From Qipengyuania atrilutea (GTDB lineage Bacteria; Pseudomonadota; Alphaproteobacteria; Sphingomonadales; Sphingomonadaceae), in the NCBI RefSeq assembly GCF_013370205.1, contig NZ_JABWGV010000003.1:489501-553500 (forward strand): 64,000 nt of DNA. The letters run 5' to 3'. Shown one piece after another: positions 28,101 through 39,000 of the stretch (its first letter is position 1; each line of letters begins with the position of its first letter). Position numbers and translations under genes: made by a program. The notes below the pieces were generated by a model. It was not told the DNA's origin, did not search any database, and saw nothing but the letters and a program-made list of their open reading frames with translations.

Positions 28101-30959
28101 TCAGTTCATTTCCCGCCGTTCGATCGGAAGGCCAAGCTGTTCGAGTTGCGGTGCGACCTTTTCAGCATCGCCGACGACCACCCAGACGAACTGGTCGGGA
28201 TCGATTGCCGCCCGTGCCGCAGCATCGAGGCTTTCCCGCGTCTGCGCGCGGTAGGTATCGGCCAGCGTTTCGTAATAATTCGCCGGCCTGTCGTAGAGCG
28301 CGTTGTTCTGCATCGCTGCCAGGACCGCGCCGGAGGTTTCGAACTGCCCCGGCAATTCGAGGATTTCGTTCGCGACGATCCGGGTCAGTTCCTCCTCCGT
28401 CACTCCGCGGGTCGATACGAAGTCACCGACTTCGCGGCGCAGTTCGGCCAGAGCGTCGCCGGTGCGGTCGGCCTGTACCGGAGCGGCGATGGTGTACGCG
28501 ACTGCCTCTTCGCGAAGCTCCGGTCCACCCCGTACGCCGTAGCTCCAGCCTTTCGTCTCGCGCAGGTTCATGTTGAGCCGGGCGAGGAAGTTTCCGCCGA
28601 GCGCGTTGTTGGCATTGAGAAGATCGACGATCCCGGCATCCTGCGCACGCGCTTCGGTGAGCAGGCCGCCATAGATATAGCTTTGCGGCGAGTTCGGCCG
28701 ATTGATGAGGACGACGCGCGGCTCGACCGTGCGGTTGCTGGTGGAAGCGAAGTTCTTCGTTCCCTTCGCTACGGCCGGTGCCTGCCAGTCTCCGAACGCC
28801 GCTTCGAGAGCCGGGGTCAGTTCGGCTAGCGGGCGATCGGACACGACGAAGATTTCGGCATTGTCCGGCCTGATCCAGCGCTGCTGAAACCCAGTGAGGT
28901 CGGTACGGGTGATGCCGCTAACCGATTCGACGGTCCCGCTGCCGGTATCGGCGTAGGGGCTGTTCTCTCCATAAACGATCGGCAGGAGCGCTCGCTGCGC
29001 GATGGACGAGGGCGTCCGCATCGCTTGCTCGATTCCGGTGATGGTCTGCGCGCGAACGCGCTCGATTTCAGCCGGAGCGAAGGCTGGATTGCGAACGACA
29101 TCCGCCAGCAGTTCGACCGACGGCGCGAGGTTCGGGGTCAGGGCCGACAGTGTGAAGGACGAACGATCCACGCCGCCGCCAACCGAGATGTTGGCGCCAA
29201 GCCGCTCCTTCGCCTCGGCAAGTTCGCGCGAAGACTTCGTGAGCGTGCCTTCGTCGAACAGGTTGAGCGCCAATCCCTCGAGGCCGCGCTTGCTAGCCGG
29301 ATCGGCGGCGGAGCCCGCATCGAACGACACGGCAACCCGCGTTACCGGTACGGCGTCACGCTGCGCGTAATGCACGCGAATACCGTTCGACAGCGTCGTG
29401 TTCGTTACGTCCGGAAAATCGAGCGAGGCCAGTTCGTCGAATGCCGGCGGGTCGCGGCGCTCGGTAACCGTGACGGTGTTGCTTGTGCTACCCGTATCAC
29501 CATCATCCATATCGGCTGCGACGGAGGCAGCTTCCACGTATTCACCGCTGCGTTCGCCCGGTTCGAGCTGCAGCGTCAGACCGGGGCGGGTAAGCCATTT
29601 CGCCATGGCGGCCTGAACTTCCTGTGGGGTAAGCGTGGCGAGCGTTTCGAGCTGCGTCGCGTAGAAGTCCGGATCGCCAGCGAGCACTTCGCCCGATGCG
29701 AGCGTTACCGCCTTGCCGCCAAAGCCGCCGACCTGTTCGAGCCCGCGTATGGTGGAGGCGACGGTTTCGGTCGCGGCGCGGCGTACCTCGTCTTCGGTCG
29801 GACCTTCAGCGATGAATTCGGCGACGATCTCGTCAAGACGCTGCTCGACCGTAGCGGGGTCGACGCCCGGCTTGGCCGTCGCGCCTACGGAAAGGATGCC
29901 CATCCGCTGGAAGGCGTAGTTGCCGGCCGAAACGCTGACGGCGATCTGCTCGTCGCGGACGAGCGCGTTGTCGAGGCGGCTGGAGGAGAGTCCGCCGAGG
30001 ATTTGCGCACCGACCTGAAGCGCGGTCAGGTCGCGGTCGGTGATGCCCGGTGCAGTCCAGTAGCGCGTGATGTCGGTCGCGGCGACCTGGTCGCGCATGA
30101 CGCGGCGGACATCTTCGGTGAGTTCGGGCACGGTTGCCTGCGCCGGCTCGTTGACTGGCCCGCGCGCGATGGGGCCAAAGTACTTCTCGACGAGCGGGCG
30201 GGCCTCCGCGGGCGAGATATCGCCAGCGAGTACGAGCGTGGCGTTGTTCGGGCCGTAGTTGTCGCGGAACCAGTTGCGCACGGTTTCCATGGAAGCCGCG
30301 TCCAGATCAGCCATCGACCCAATCGGCGTGTGATCGTAAGGATGCCCGTCGGGGATCAGCACGTCGATGATCTCGTAGAACACGAGGCCGCCCGGCTGGT
30401 TGTCCCCCTGCCGCTTTTCGTTCTGGACGACGCCCCGCTGGTTATTGAGCTTCTCCTGCGTGACTGCTCCGAGCAGATAGCCCATCCGGTCGCTTTCGAG
30501 CCAGAGCGCACGTTCCAGCGCGCCGGTGGGCACGGTCTGGAAGTAGTTGGTGCGGTCGAAGTTGGTCGTACCGTTGTAGTCGGTCGCACCCATCTCCTGC
30601 AGATATTGGAAGTAGTCGCCCTGTGCATTCTCGCTGCCGTTGAACATGAGGTGCTCGAACAGGTGGGCAAAGCCGGTCTGGCCTTTGGGCTCGTCCTTCG
30701 ATCCCACGTTGTACCACACGGCAACGCCTACGATCGGCGCCTTGCGGTCGGTATGAACAATCACGTCGAGGCCGTTGGCGAGCTCAAATTGCTCGTAGGG
30801 GATCGAGACTTCTGAAATCAGGCTTTCGAGAGATGCAGGCTCGGTCGATGCGGCAGCGGTTTGCGCCGGCTGCGATACGCTCATCGGCTCGTTCGTTTGC
30901 GCCGCGCACGCGGCGAGCGCCATGGCGAGCGTGCTCGCACTGATTGCCTTAATTCTCAT
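28101..30959 (-). CDS. M16-family zinc metallopeptidase, lipoprotein, two-domain
   Basis: This 952-residue periplasmic peptidase is related to pitrilysin and the mitochondrial processing peptidase. The N-terminus is a lipoprotein signal (lipobox LAAC, Cys18). The first M16 domain carries the inverted zinc motif HLFEH (residues 99-103). The second half repeats the fold (GLEGLALNLFDEGT) without the zinc ligands, as in fused MPP alpha/beta-like enzymes. It sits 19 bases downstream of the S45 acylase gene, probably in the same operon. Confidence 0.92.
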   Translation of the reverse strand: MRIKAISASTLAMALAACAAQTNEPMSVSQPAQTAAASTEPASLESLISEVSIPYEQFELANGLDVIVHTDRKAPIVGVAVWYNVGSKDEPKGQTGFAHLFEHLMFNGSENAQGDYFQYLQEMGATDYNGTTNFDRTNYFQTVPTGALERALWLESDRMGYLLGAVTQEKLNNQRGVVQNEKRQGDNQPGGLVFYEIIDVLIPDGHPYDHTPIGSMADLDAASMETVRNWFRDNYGPNNATLVLAGDISPAEARPLVEKYFGPIARGPVNEPAQATVPELTEDVRRVMRDQVAATDITRYWTAPGITDRDLTALQVGAQILGGLSSSRLDNALVRDEQIAVSVSAGNYAFQRMGILSVGATAKPGVDPATVEQRLDEIVAEFIAEGPTEDEVRRAATETVASTIRGLEQVGGFGGKAVTLASGEVLAGDPDFYATQLETLATLTPQEVQAAMAKWLTRPGLTLQLEPGERSGEYVEAASVAADMDDGDTGSTSNTVTVTERRDPPAFDELASLDFPDVTNTTLSNGIRVHYAQRDAVPVTRVAVSFDAGSAADPASKRGLEGLALNLFDEGTLTKSSRELAEAKERLGANISVGGGVDRSSFTLSALTPNLAPSVELLADVVRNPAFAPAEIERVRAQTITGIEQAMRTPSSIAQRALLPIVYGENSPYADTGSGTVESVSGITRTDLTGFQQRWIRPDNAEIFVVSDRPLAELTPALEAAFGDWQAPAVAKGTKNFASTSNRTVEPRVVLINRPNSPQSYIYGGLLTEARAQDAGIVDLLNANNALGGNFLARLNMNLRETKGWSYGVRGGPELREEAVAYTIAAPVQADRTGDALAELRREVGDFVSTRGVTEEELTRIVANEILELPGQFETSGAVLAAMQNNALYDRPANYYETLADTYRAQTRESLDAAARAAIDPDQFVWVVVGDAEKVAPQLEQLGLPIERREMN

Positions 30960-30978
30960 AATGCGTCCCTTCGTGTCG

Positions 30979-33231
30979 TTATCGTCTTGCAGTATGGCCC
31001 GGCGGGGCGTTCGTCACCGTTTTTCGCGATACGGCGTTTGCCGCAATCTCATCGCGCCAGAAGTGTACCGGTTTCAAGCTGTGCTGGATAAACAGCGTAG
31101 ACTGGTCTGTGAAATGCGGACTCTGTGGCCGCGTCGAGGCCGCACCGAACGGCATGATGGACCGCGAATCGACGCGTTCGCCCTCGGCCCATTCGGTCCA
31201 CTGGATGAAACTGTCGCCGTGGCGCACGGCCAGACGGCCGTCGTCCGCCACATCCCACAGGGTCGAGGCGCGCAGCGTGTCGGATCCGCCGTCGAGCGGC
31301 AGGTCGACCGCGTAGGGACCTGGACCTTGCCGCAAGCGCAGCAGCTCGCCCATCGGCGGGTCGAGCCGTCCAAAATGCCGCATCAGATGGTCGACGGACC
31401 GTTCCAGTTCCTCGCGCGCGTCGGGCCATTCGTTGTTTTGATAGCTCGACGACATGAACGGCCGGATCATCAGCAGGGCAAGCGCATCGCCGCGGCCGAT
31501 ATTGTCGGCGCTAAGGTCCCATCCGGCGAGCAGACGCTGGGCCGCGAGAAGGCGCTCGTCGTCCGACACGTCGAGGGCCGCGACCTCATCGAGCATGTCG
31601 GCGATATAGCCGGAGCGTTCGTAGCCGGTGTCGTATTTGATTGCTGCAAGCGTGGCGCGGTCTATCTGTTCCGCCTCGTTCATCAGTTTCCAGGCGCGGC
31701 GGGCGCGGTTGGTCATCTTGAGTTCGACGCCCATTTCGGGCGGCACACTCGATGCGGGCAGGTCGCTGCCTTCACCCGCGGCGACAAACGGCGTGTTGTT
31801 GGCGTTCATCAGCCACCCGCTCGCAGGATTGACGTAGCGCGGCAGTGCCTCGTAGCCCACCGGTCCCTCCCAGATAAGCGCGCTGTCGTCGCCCGGCAGG
31901 ATGCCGCGCCAGTCGGCCTGCGCCGTGCGGTCGGGAATGGCGGCGTTGTAGACATAGGCAATGTTGCCCGCCGCATCGCCGTAGATGAAATTTGTCGACG
32001 GGATGTCCATCCGCGCCAGCACCCGCTCCCATTCGGCGAGGTTCTGTGCCTTGTTCAGCCGGTAATAGGCGTCGAGCGTATCCAGATTGCCCATCCCGCC
32101 GTAACGGAAGGCGAAATAGCCCTCGTCGTTGCGGATCACGGGACCGTGGGCGCTGCGGTAGACCGTCTGACGTACGGGCAGGGTAATCGGGCCGAGCCTG
32201 ACCGGCAGGGTCACGGTGTTCGCTTCGAGGTCGCGCCATTCGCCGTCGAGCCGGTACTGCGTCCCCGCCTCGTTCACGACGAGCTTGTAGACGTCGACCA
32301 TGTCCGGCGTGTTCACGGTATTGGTCCAGCCCAGCACCTCGTTATGGCCGAGGAAGGGGTAGGGGCTGCCAGGGAAGTTCGCGCCTGCGTAATGCCATCC
32401 TTCGCCGCTCTCGACGACAAGTTCGTACCAGGCCACCCCGCCCCGCCACGGCTGGTGCGCATTCGACACGAGGATCGTCGGTCCGCCGGACTTCTCGGGT
32501 GCAATGGCAAAGGCGTTGGACCCGGACATGGCGCCGTCTTCCCCCATCGCAAGGGGCAGAGCGCGCGAAGTCCGGTGCGACACGCGGCTTGTGCGGACTT
32601 TCGGCTCGGCCGCGTTGTCTTGCCCTGTAGCAAAACCCGGGATCGGCGGGCCTTGCTCGGGGCGTAGCGGTTCGCCCGCTACCAGCGGCTCGATCACCTG
32701 ATTGAGGCCGAAAAAGAACGGCTGTCGCAGCGCGAACCCGGCGGCTACGTCGACGCCGCTAATCGGAAAGAGGCGCGCCAGCTTGAGTTCGCCCGGATTG
32801 GCAGCTGCATATTGATTGAGGCCGGCGGCGTAGGCTTCGAACAAAGCGCGTGTATCGGCGGGTTGCTTCGGATATTCGCGCTCCGCCGTGCCGCGGGCAT
32901 CGAGCAGGTGATAGACGTAATCGACCTGCGCACCTTCCGGCCCGGCAATCGCGCCGTAGCGGCCGCGCGACATGGCGACGACATCCTGCAAGGTTGCGAA
33001 GTCGTCTTCTGCATGCGCGATCGCAACACCGTAAGCCACGTCCGCATCGGTTTCGCCGTAGATATGCGGCACACCAAATTCGTCCCGCGTAATCTGAGCG
33101 GTGTAGGTCCGCGAGGCCTGGCCCCCAGTGCTCTGCTCGGCGAAGAACGGCTCCCAGCTCGCCAGAACGACGAACGCCGTCAGCACCACCCCGAGCAGCA
33201 AAAGCCCCGCTCGGCCCAACCATTTCCGCAT
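30979..33231 (-). CDS. S45-family N-terminal-nucleophile acylase (penicillin/AHL acylase type)
   Basis: This exported amidohydrolase hydrolyses an acyl-amide bond; substrates in the family include penicillin G, cephalosporins and acyl-homoserine lactones. The 750-residue precursor has an N-terminal membrane/signal helix (about 8-25), an alpha-subunit region with RDEFGVPHIYG, and the self-cleavage site at MSG|SNAFA (nucleophile Ser238). The AHQPWRGG segment follows. The frame extends 15 codons upstream, but ATG 33231 has a GAGAAGG ribosome site. The substrate is not resolved, so quorum quenching remains a possibility only. Confidence 0.9.
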   Translation of the reverse strand: MRKWLGRAGLLLLGVVLTAFVVLASWEPFFAEQSTGGQASRTYTAQITRDEFGVPHIYGETDADVAYGVAIAHAEDDFATLQDVVAMSRGRYGAIAGPEGAQVDYVYHLLDARGTAEREYPKQPADTRALFEAYAAGLNQYAAANPGELKLARLFPISGVDVAAGFALRQPFFFGLNQVIEPLVAGEPLRPEQGPPIPGFATGQDNAAEPKVRTSRVSHRTSRALPLAMGEDGAMSGSNAFAIAPEKSGGPTILVSNAHQPWRGGVAWYELVVESGEGWHYAGANFPGSPYPFLGHNEVLGWTNTVNTPDMVDVYKLVVNEAGTQYRLDGEWRDLEANTVTLPVRLGPITLPVRQTVYRSAHGPVIRNDEGYFAFRYGGMGNLDTLDAYYRLNKAQNLAEWERVLARMDIPSTNFIYGDAAGNIAYVYNAAIPDRTAQADWRGILPGDDSALIWEGPVGYEALPRYVNPASGWLMNANNTPFVAAGEGSDLPASSVPPEMGVELKMTNRARRAWKLMNEAEQIDRATLAAIKYDTGYERSGYIADMLDEVAALDVSDDERLLAAQRLLAGWDLSADNIGRGDALALLMIRPFMSSSYQNNEWPDAREELERSVDHLMRHFGRLDPPMGELLRLRQGPGPYAVDLPLDGGSDTLRASTLWDVADDGRLAVRHGDSFIQWTEWAEGERVDSRSIMPFGAASTRPQSPHFTDQSTLFIQHSLKPVHFWRDEIAANAVSRKTVTNAPPGHTARR

Positions 33232-33334
33232 AGACGATCCCTTCTCAGTTGCAGGCGTAGCGGCTTTGAGCCGCATGGTGAAGAGGTAGCGGGAACGGCC
33301 TGACGGAGGCGCGGATTATGCCCATGCGAGCGTA

Positions 33335-33362
33335 CTGGAATTGGGGGTATCTACCCCCATAT
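33335..33362 (+). promoter_or_regulatory. Sigma-32-like heat-shock promoter of clpB
   Basis: A -35-like CTGGAA (33335-33340) and a -10 element CCCCATAT (33355-33362) are 14 bases apart. The second element matches the alphaproteobacterial RpoH consensus CCCCATnT. It lies about 60 bases upstream of the clpB start codon and fits the known heat-shock control of clpB. The -35 match is weaker than consensus. Confidence 0.6.
33342..33359. repeat. Palindrome overlapping the clpB promoter
   Basis: TGGGGGTA (33342-33349) and TACCCCCA (33352-33359) form a perfect inverted repeat with a two-base spacer. It covers the spacer and the first part of the -10 element of the clpB promoter. Confidence 0.6.
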
Positions 33363-33422
33363 GACGCTAACACACTTCGCCTGCGTTCGCAGGTCGCCGC
33401 AAAATGACGTGAGGGACGTTAT

Positions 33423-36002
33423 ATGAATCTCGAGAAATTCACCGATCGCGCCAAGGGGTTTCTGCAATCCGCGCAGACGGTCGCCATTCGCATGAACCAT
33501 CAGCGGATTACGCCGCTTCACCTCGCGAAGGCGCTGCTCGAAGACAAGGAAGGCATGGCGGCCGGCTTGATCCAGCGCGCAGGCGGCAATCCGCAAACGG
33601 CGGTAGCAGCTGTTGACGGCGAACTTGCGAAAATCGCAGCGGTCTCGGGAAGCGGTGCCCAGTCGACGCCGGGTCTCGATAACGACGCGGTGCGCGTACT
33701 CGACCAGGCGGAGCAGATTGCCGAGAAATCGGGCGACAGCTACGTGACGGTGGAACGGCTGCTGCTTGCGCTCGCGCTCGCCAGCACCACGGCGGCAGGT
33801 AAGGCGCTGACCGGTGCGGGTCTCGATCCGAAGAAGCTCGAGGCAGCGATAACCGAACTGCGCGGCGGACGCACGGCGGACAGCGCCGGTGCGGAAGATG
33901 CCTACGACGCCATGAAGAAATACGCGCGCGACCTGACGCAGGCGGCGCGCGACGGAAAGCTCGATCCCGTGATCGGACGCGACGAGGAAATCCGCCGTAC
34001 GGTGCAGATCCTTGCCCGCCGGACCAAGAACAATCCTGCCCTCATCGGCGAGCCCGGCACCGGCAAGACCGCGATCGCGGAGGGTCTCGCTTTGCGGATC
34101 GCCAATGGCGACGTGCCGGACAGCCTCAAGGGGCGCACGCTGATGGCTCTCGATCTGGGCGCGCTCATCGCGGGCGCCAAGTACCGCGGCGAATTCGAGG
34201 AGCGGCTAAAGGCTGTGCTCGACGAGGTGAAAGGCGCGGAAGGCCAGATCATCCTGTTCATCGACGAGATGCATACGCTGATCGGAGCAGGTGCAAGCGA
34301 AGGCAGCATGGATGCGGGTAATTTGCTCAAACCCGCTCTGTCGCGCGGCGAACTCCACTGCATCGGCGCGACCACGCTCGATGAATACCAGAAGTATGTC
34401 GAGAAGGACCCGGCTCTGCAACGGCGCTTCCAGCCCGTCTATATTGACGAACCCAGCGTCGAGGACACCATATCCATCCTTCGCGGGATCAAGGACAAGT
34501 ACGAACTCCACCACGGCGTGCGCATCACCGATGGCGCGATCGTCGCCGCGGCGCAGTTTTCCAACCGCTACATCCAGAACCGCTTTCTGCCGGACAAGGC
34601 GATCGACCTGATGGACGAAGCGGCCTCGCGCATTCGCATGGAGGTCGAAAGCAAGCCGGAAGAAATCGAACAACTCGACCGCCGGATCATCCAGCTCAAG
34701 ATCGAAGAGTCGGCGCTCGAGAAGGAAAGCGATAGCGCGAGCAAGGACCGGCTCGCCACCTTGCGCGAAGAACTGGGCAATCTCGAACAGCAGTCGACCG
34801 AACTAACCACGCGTTGGCAGAACGAGCGCGACAAGATTCAGGCGGAAGGCAAGCTGAAGGAACAACTGGACCAGGCACGGATCGAACTCGAACAGGCACA
34901 ACGCGAAGGCAACCTCGCGAAAGCCGGAGAGCTTTCCTACGGCCGGATACCCGAACTGGAACGCGCCATCGCATCTGCCGAAACGCAGACGGAAAACGCG
35001 ATGCTGCGCGAAGAGGTTACCGAGGAAGATATCGCCGGTGTCGTTTCCCGCTGGACCGGCATTCCGGTCGACAAGATGCTGGAAGGCGAGCGCGAGAAGC
35101 TGCTCGACATGGAGAACGTGCTGGCGAAGCGCGTCATCGGGCAGACACAGGCGGTCGAGGCCGTGTCGAAAGCGGTACGGCGTGCGCGTGCCGGCCTTCA
35201 GGACCCGAACCGCCCGCTCGGCAGCTTCCTTTTTCTCGGCCCAACCGGCGTCGGCAAAACCGAACTAACGAAGGCGCTTGCCGCATTCCTGTTCGACGAC
35301 GATTCCGCGATGGTCCGCATCGACATGAGCGAATTCATGGAAAAGCACGCGGTCGCGCGGCTGATCGGTGCGCCTCCGGGCTACGTAGGCTACGAAGAGG
35401 GCGGGGTCCTGACCGAAGCCGTACGCCGGCGCCCCTATCAGGTCGTCCTGTTCGATGAGGTGGAGAAGGCGCACAGCGACGTGTTCAACGTGTTGCTGCA
35501 GGTGCTGGACGACGGCCGGTTGACGGACGGGCAGGGCAGGGTGGTCGACTTCTCCAACACGCTCATCATTCTGACGTCGAACTTGGGCAGCCAGTTCCTC
35601 GCCAACATGACCGACGAACAAGGCGTCGAGGAAGTCGAGCCGCAAGTGATGGACGTGGTGCGCGGACACTTCCGGCCCGAGTTCCTCAACCGTCTGGACG
35701 AGATCATCTTGTTCCACCGTCTGGCGCAGGAGCATATGGCACCGATCGTGGAAATTCAGGTCGGGAGGGTGCAGAAGCTGCTTAAAGACCGCAAGATCAC
35801 GCTCGACCTGACCGACGGCGCGCTGAAGTGGCTGGGCCGGGTCGGCTACGATCCCGTCTACGGCGCCCGGCCGCTGAAACGCGCAGTGCAGCGGTACCTG
35901 CAAGACCCCCTAGCAGAGAAACTGCTTCAGGGCGGAGTGCCCGACGGCAGCACCGTGCGCATCGACGAAGGCGACGGCGCGCTGGAGATGACGGTGGTTT
36001 GA
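33423..36002 (+). CDS. clpB: ATP-dependent disaggregase ClpB
   Basis: This AAA+ chaperone rescues aggregated proteins with DnaK. The 859-residue protein has the Clp N domain (1-145), a first AAA+ domain with Walker A GEPGTGKT (209-216), a long coiled-coil middle domain (about 400-520), and a second AAA+ domain with Walker A GPTGVGKT (606-613), ending in GALEMTVV. The coiled-coil insertion and the length separate it from ClpA and ClpC. It starts [15 protein letters not shown] and is preceded by a heat-shock-like promoter and followed by a terminator. Confidence 0.97.
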   Translation: MNLEKFTDRAKGFLQSAQTVAIRMNHQRITPLHLAKALLEDKEGMAAGLIQRAGGNPQTAVAAVDGELAKIAAVSGSGAQSTPGLDNDAVRVLDQAEQIAEKSGDSYVTVERLLLALALASTTAAGKALTGAGLDPKKLEAAITELRGGRTADSAGAEDAYDAMKKYARDLTQAARDGKLDPVIGRDEEIRRTVQILARRTKNNPALIGEPGTGKTAIAEGLALRIANGDVPDSLKGRTLMALDLGALIAGAKYRGEFEERLKAVLDEVKGAEGQIILFIDEMHTLIGAGASEGSMDAGNLLKPALSRGELHCIGATTLDEYQKYVEKDPALQRRFQPVYIDEPSVEDTISILRGIKDKYELHHGVRITDGAIVAAAQFSNRYIQNRFLPDKAIDLMDEAASRIRMEVESKPEEIEQLDRRIIQLKIEESALEKESDSASKDRLATLREELGNLEQQSTELTTRWQNERDKIQAEGKLKEQLDQARIELEQAQREGNLAKAGELSYGRIPELERAIASAETQTENAMLREEVTEEDIAGVVSRWTGIPVDKMLEGEREKLLDMENVLAKRVIGQTQAVEAVSKAVRRARAGLQDPNRPLGSFLFLGPTGVGKTELTKALAAFLFDDDSAMVRIDMSEFMEKHAVARLIGAPPGYVGYEEGGVLTEAVRRRPYQVVLFDEVEKAHSDVFNVLLQVLDDGRLTDGQGRVVDFSNTLIILTSNLGSQFLANMTDEQGVEEVEPQVMDVVRGHFRPEFLNRLDEIILFHRLAQEHMAPIVEIQVGRVQKLLKDRKITLDLTDGALKWLGRVGYDPVYGARPLKRAVQRYLQDPLAEKLLQGGVPDGSTVRIDEGDGALEMTVV

Positions 36003-36027
36003 CGGCTTACCCCACGTACGCAGATAC

Positions 36028-36060
36028 AAAAAAGGCCCCGGTTTCCCGGGGCCTTTCTAT
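36028..36060. terminator. Bidirectional terminator between clpB and a TonB receptor
   Basis: An 11-bp perfect stem (AAAGGCCCCGG, 36031-36041, with CCGGGGCCTTT) has a four-base loop, A-rich sequence before it and T-rich sequence after it. It can serve clpB and the convergent receptor gene. Confidence 0.85.
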
Positions 36061-36078
36061 TCGAGTGACAGTTTTGAG

Positions 36079-39000
36079 TTAGAACTTGAATGCAGCGTTC
36101 GCGAAGAACGTACGGCCTGCATAGTCATAGCCCGAATACAGCGGCGCGTTGCCGACGCTGCTGAACCCAACAGCCGAAATACGTGGGGGCCGTGTGTTGA
36201 AGAGGTTGCGAACGCCGAAGGTAAACTCGAAGTCCTCAACACCGACCTGAACCGACGCATTGTGCAGGAAGTAGTCATCTACTTCGAGGAGGTAGATGTC
36301 CTTGAAATCCTGGACGAGTTCTTCGTCAACTTCACCCGTCAAATTGTCAAAGGCGAAGAAGCGGTACGTCTTTTCACGGTCTCCATCGGTCCAATCAAGA
36401 CCGTAGCGCAGAGTAATATTATCGAACGCGTAGGTAGCGTCGAAATTACCGACCCAATCCGGCGACGTTACGATACCATTCGCATCGTCGAGAAACTCCT
36501 CGGGGAAAAGACGCGTAGACTGTTCAGTGTACTTCGTCACATTCGCATTGAGAACAAAACGACCCGGACCGATATCGCTGGCGAAGCGACCATTAAACTC
36601 ATAGCCTTTTACGATGTCTTCAGCCAAGTTTACAAAGCTACTTGTTACTTCGAGTTGGTCGTTTGCGTTACGATCGACAAAGCGGCAGAAACCAGCATTC
36701 GGGTCGAAGTTTGTGTCTTGATAACAACGGTTCAAGATCGTGCCCCCGGCCAAGTCCGCAACTCCATTTTCGACTTTTATGTCAAAATAATCGAGAGCCA
36801 GCGAAAGCGTACCGATAGACTGCGGGAGGGGCGGCCGCACGACTGCACCAACTGACCAGTTCGTTGAGGTTTCGGCTGCTAAACCGGTTTCCGCACCGCC
36901 TCGGCGCAGAACCGTGATGCCGCTGGTCTGAACGAAGTCCGCAACGTCGATCCCGACAGATGCACAGTTTGCAGCCGTGGTCTGTTCCGTGGGCGTGTAG
37001 TCGGATGGATCTGCCGGGAAGTTATCAGAGTCGCACGGATCGCTTCCTGAACCGATAAATCCACTTGTCGATCCAAGGAACTGTTCTGCCAAAGCAGGAG
37101 CACGATACGATGTGCCGTAGCTACCACGCAGACCGATGCCCCGAACAATTTCCCATTCGCCGGCAACCTTGTAGGTCACGTCACTACCATATGAATCGTA
37201 GTCCGTGTAGCGTACCGATCCGTTGAAGTTAAGATTGTAGAAGCCTGGAGTATCCGAAAGGATAGGAACGAACACTTCGCCGAATACTTCTTTGACATTG
37301 TCCGAACCCACTGTCGGCGTCGCTGCAGTCAGACCGAGCAAGTTTCCGTTAACCGAATTCTCGTCGGGCTGATCGTTGATGCGCTGCTTTCGATATTCAG
37401 CACCAAGTGCGAGTTGGACGTCACCAGCCGGGAGAGAAAACAGCGGACCATCGATTGCAGCAGCGAATGTAGTCTCTCGGAACTCTGTATTACCGATAGT
37501 ATTTGCGAGGATATAGTCTCGGAATTCCTGCGGTAGCCGGCCGCCGATCGTATCAGCATTGAGGAACGGAGCCGCAACGCAATTCGGGTTGATCGCACGA
37601 CTGGCGCAAACGACATTGCCGTCTGCGTCAAGTTCAACGTCGGTCGAGGCTGCCACGCGATCGATCAGGAAAGACTCCTGTTCATACGTTGCGTCATTCC
37701 ACGACTTGCCCACGTAAAAATCGTAGCGCCAATCGGGAATGAAGAAGTCACCCCGAAGCCCGCCGCCGGCGCGAACATAATCAACCGTCTGGCTGGCATC
37801 TGTGTTACCGAAGCCAATGAAAGCACGCACACCGAGGAAACCGTCTCCAGTTGTCTCGTTCGGGAACGCAATAACGGAATTTTGGAATTGATCGGGTACG
37901 AGTGGGTTAATTCTGCCTGTCGGCGAGAAATCGTCATTCAGATAGATTGGGTAATCAAGAGCGAGCTGACGGAAAAGAATTGATTCCGACTTCCGGCGGG
38001 TCGCAAGAAGTTCACCATAAACTTCGGCCTGTCCAAACATGTCTAGGTCGTATGAGCCCGTTAAGAAGCCCGTATACACCTCGCGCGGCGTAATAAGGTA
38101 TTCTTCTTCCTGAACCGGATTGAATGTATCACGTGTATCTAGATCGACGCCACTGAAACCGGGGGTCGGACCATTGACGTTCGACGCGTCCGGAACAAGG
38201 CGGTTAAATCTGCCGATCACACCAGTCAAACGGTCTGGAGCAGAACGGGTCGATACACCAAGAGTGTTGATTGTCACACCACCATTATCGAGGCCGAAAC
38301 ACTTCGGCTGGCCAGTAGCAGGATCAATATAGTCACCCGAGCCGAATTCGCTTCCTTCGCCATCAAGAAACCCCGCGATAGGGCAATCGAACCAGGGGTT
38401 GTCGTTACGAGAATATCCTTGACGCTTCGAATATTCGAGAGAGCCGATGAGGCTAAGGCGATCAGCCTGAACCCCGAACGAAGCTGCTACGCGGTAAGAT
38501 GCACCCGCACCAGTTTCCGGGACATTGGTCTGAAATTCTAGATTGAGACCACGAAGCTGATCGTCGGTAATGATGTTAACGACGCCTGCAACCGCATCGG
38601 AACCGTAAACGGACGACGCGCCAGCTTTAAGCACCTCGATGCGTTCTACGATGGCGGTCGGCAAGACGTTAAGGTCGGCTGCGAGCAGTGAGCCACGTGT
38701 ACCCCCAGGTGCTAGACGGCGACCGTTCAACAGGACTAGCGTACGAGCCGGGCCGAGGCCCCGCAGACCCAGCGTGTTTGCACCCGTACCACCGTCGGTT
38801 ACAAATCCGGCGTAATAGTTGTTGATCTGACCTGCACCCGCAGTGACAGCGGTGCTTTGCAAAGCGTCGGTCGAGGAAGCAAAACCGCCTTGGGTAATTT
38901 CTTCGGCAGTGATGACCGTAATCGGCTCGATGGTGGAGAATTCGTCACGGCGAATACGCGAACCAGTAACAACGATTGCGTCCGGAGTATCTGCTGAAGT

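Noticed and set aside
29025-30815. A 596-codon open frame on the plus strand
   Set aside because: It is antisense to the M16 peptidase, has no recognisable domain, and follows from the high GC and codon pattern of the real gene.
30922-32667. A 581-codon open frame on the plus strand
   Set aside because: It is antisense to the S45 acylase, whose nucleophile motif and signal peptide are clear.
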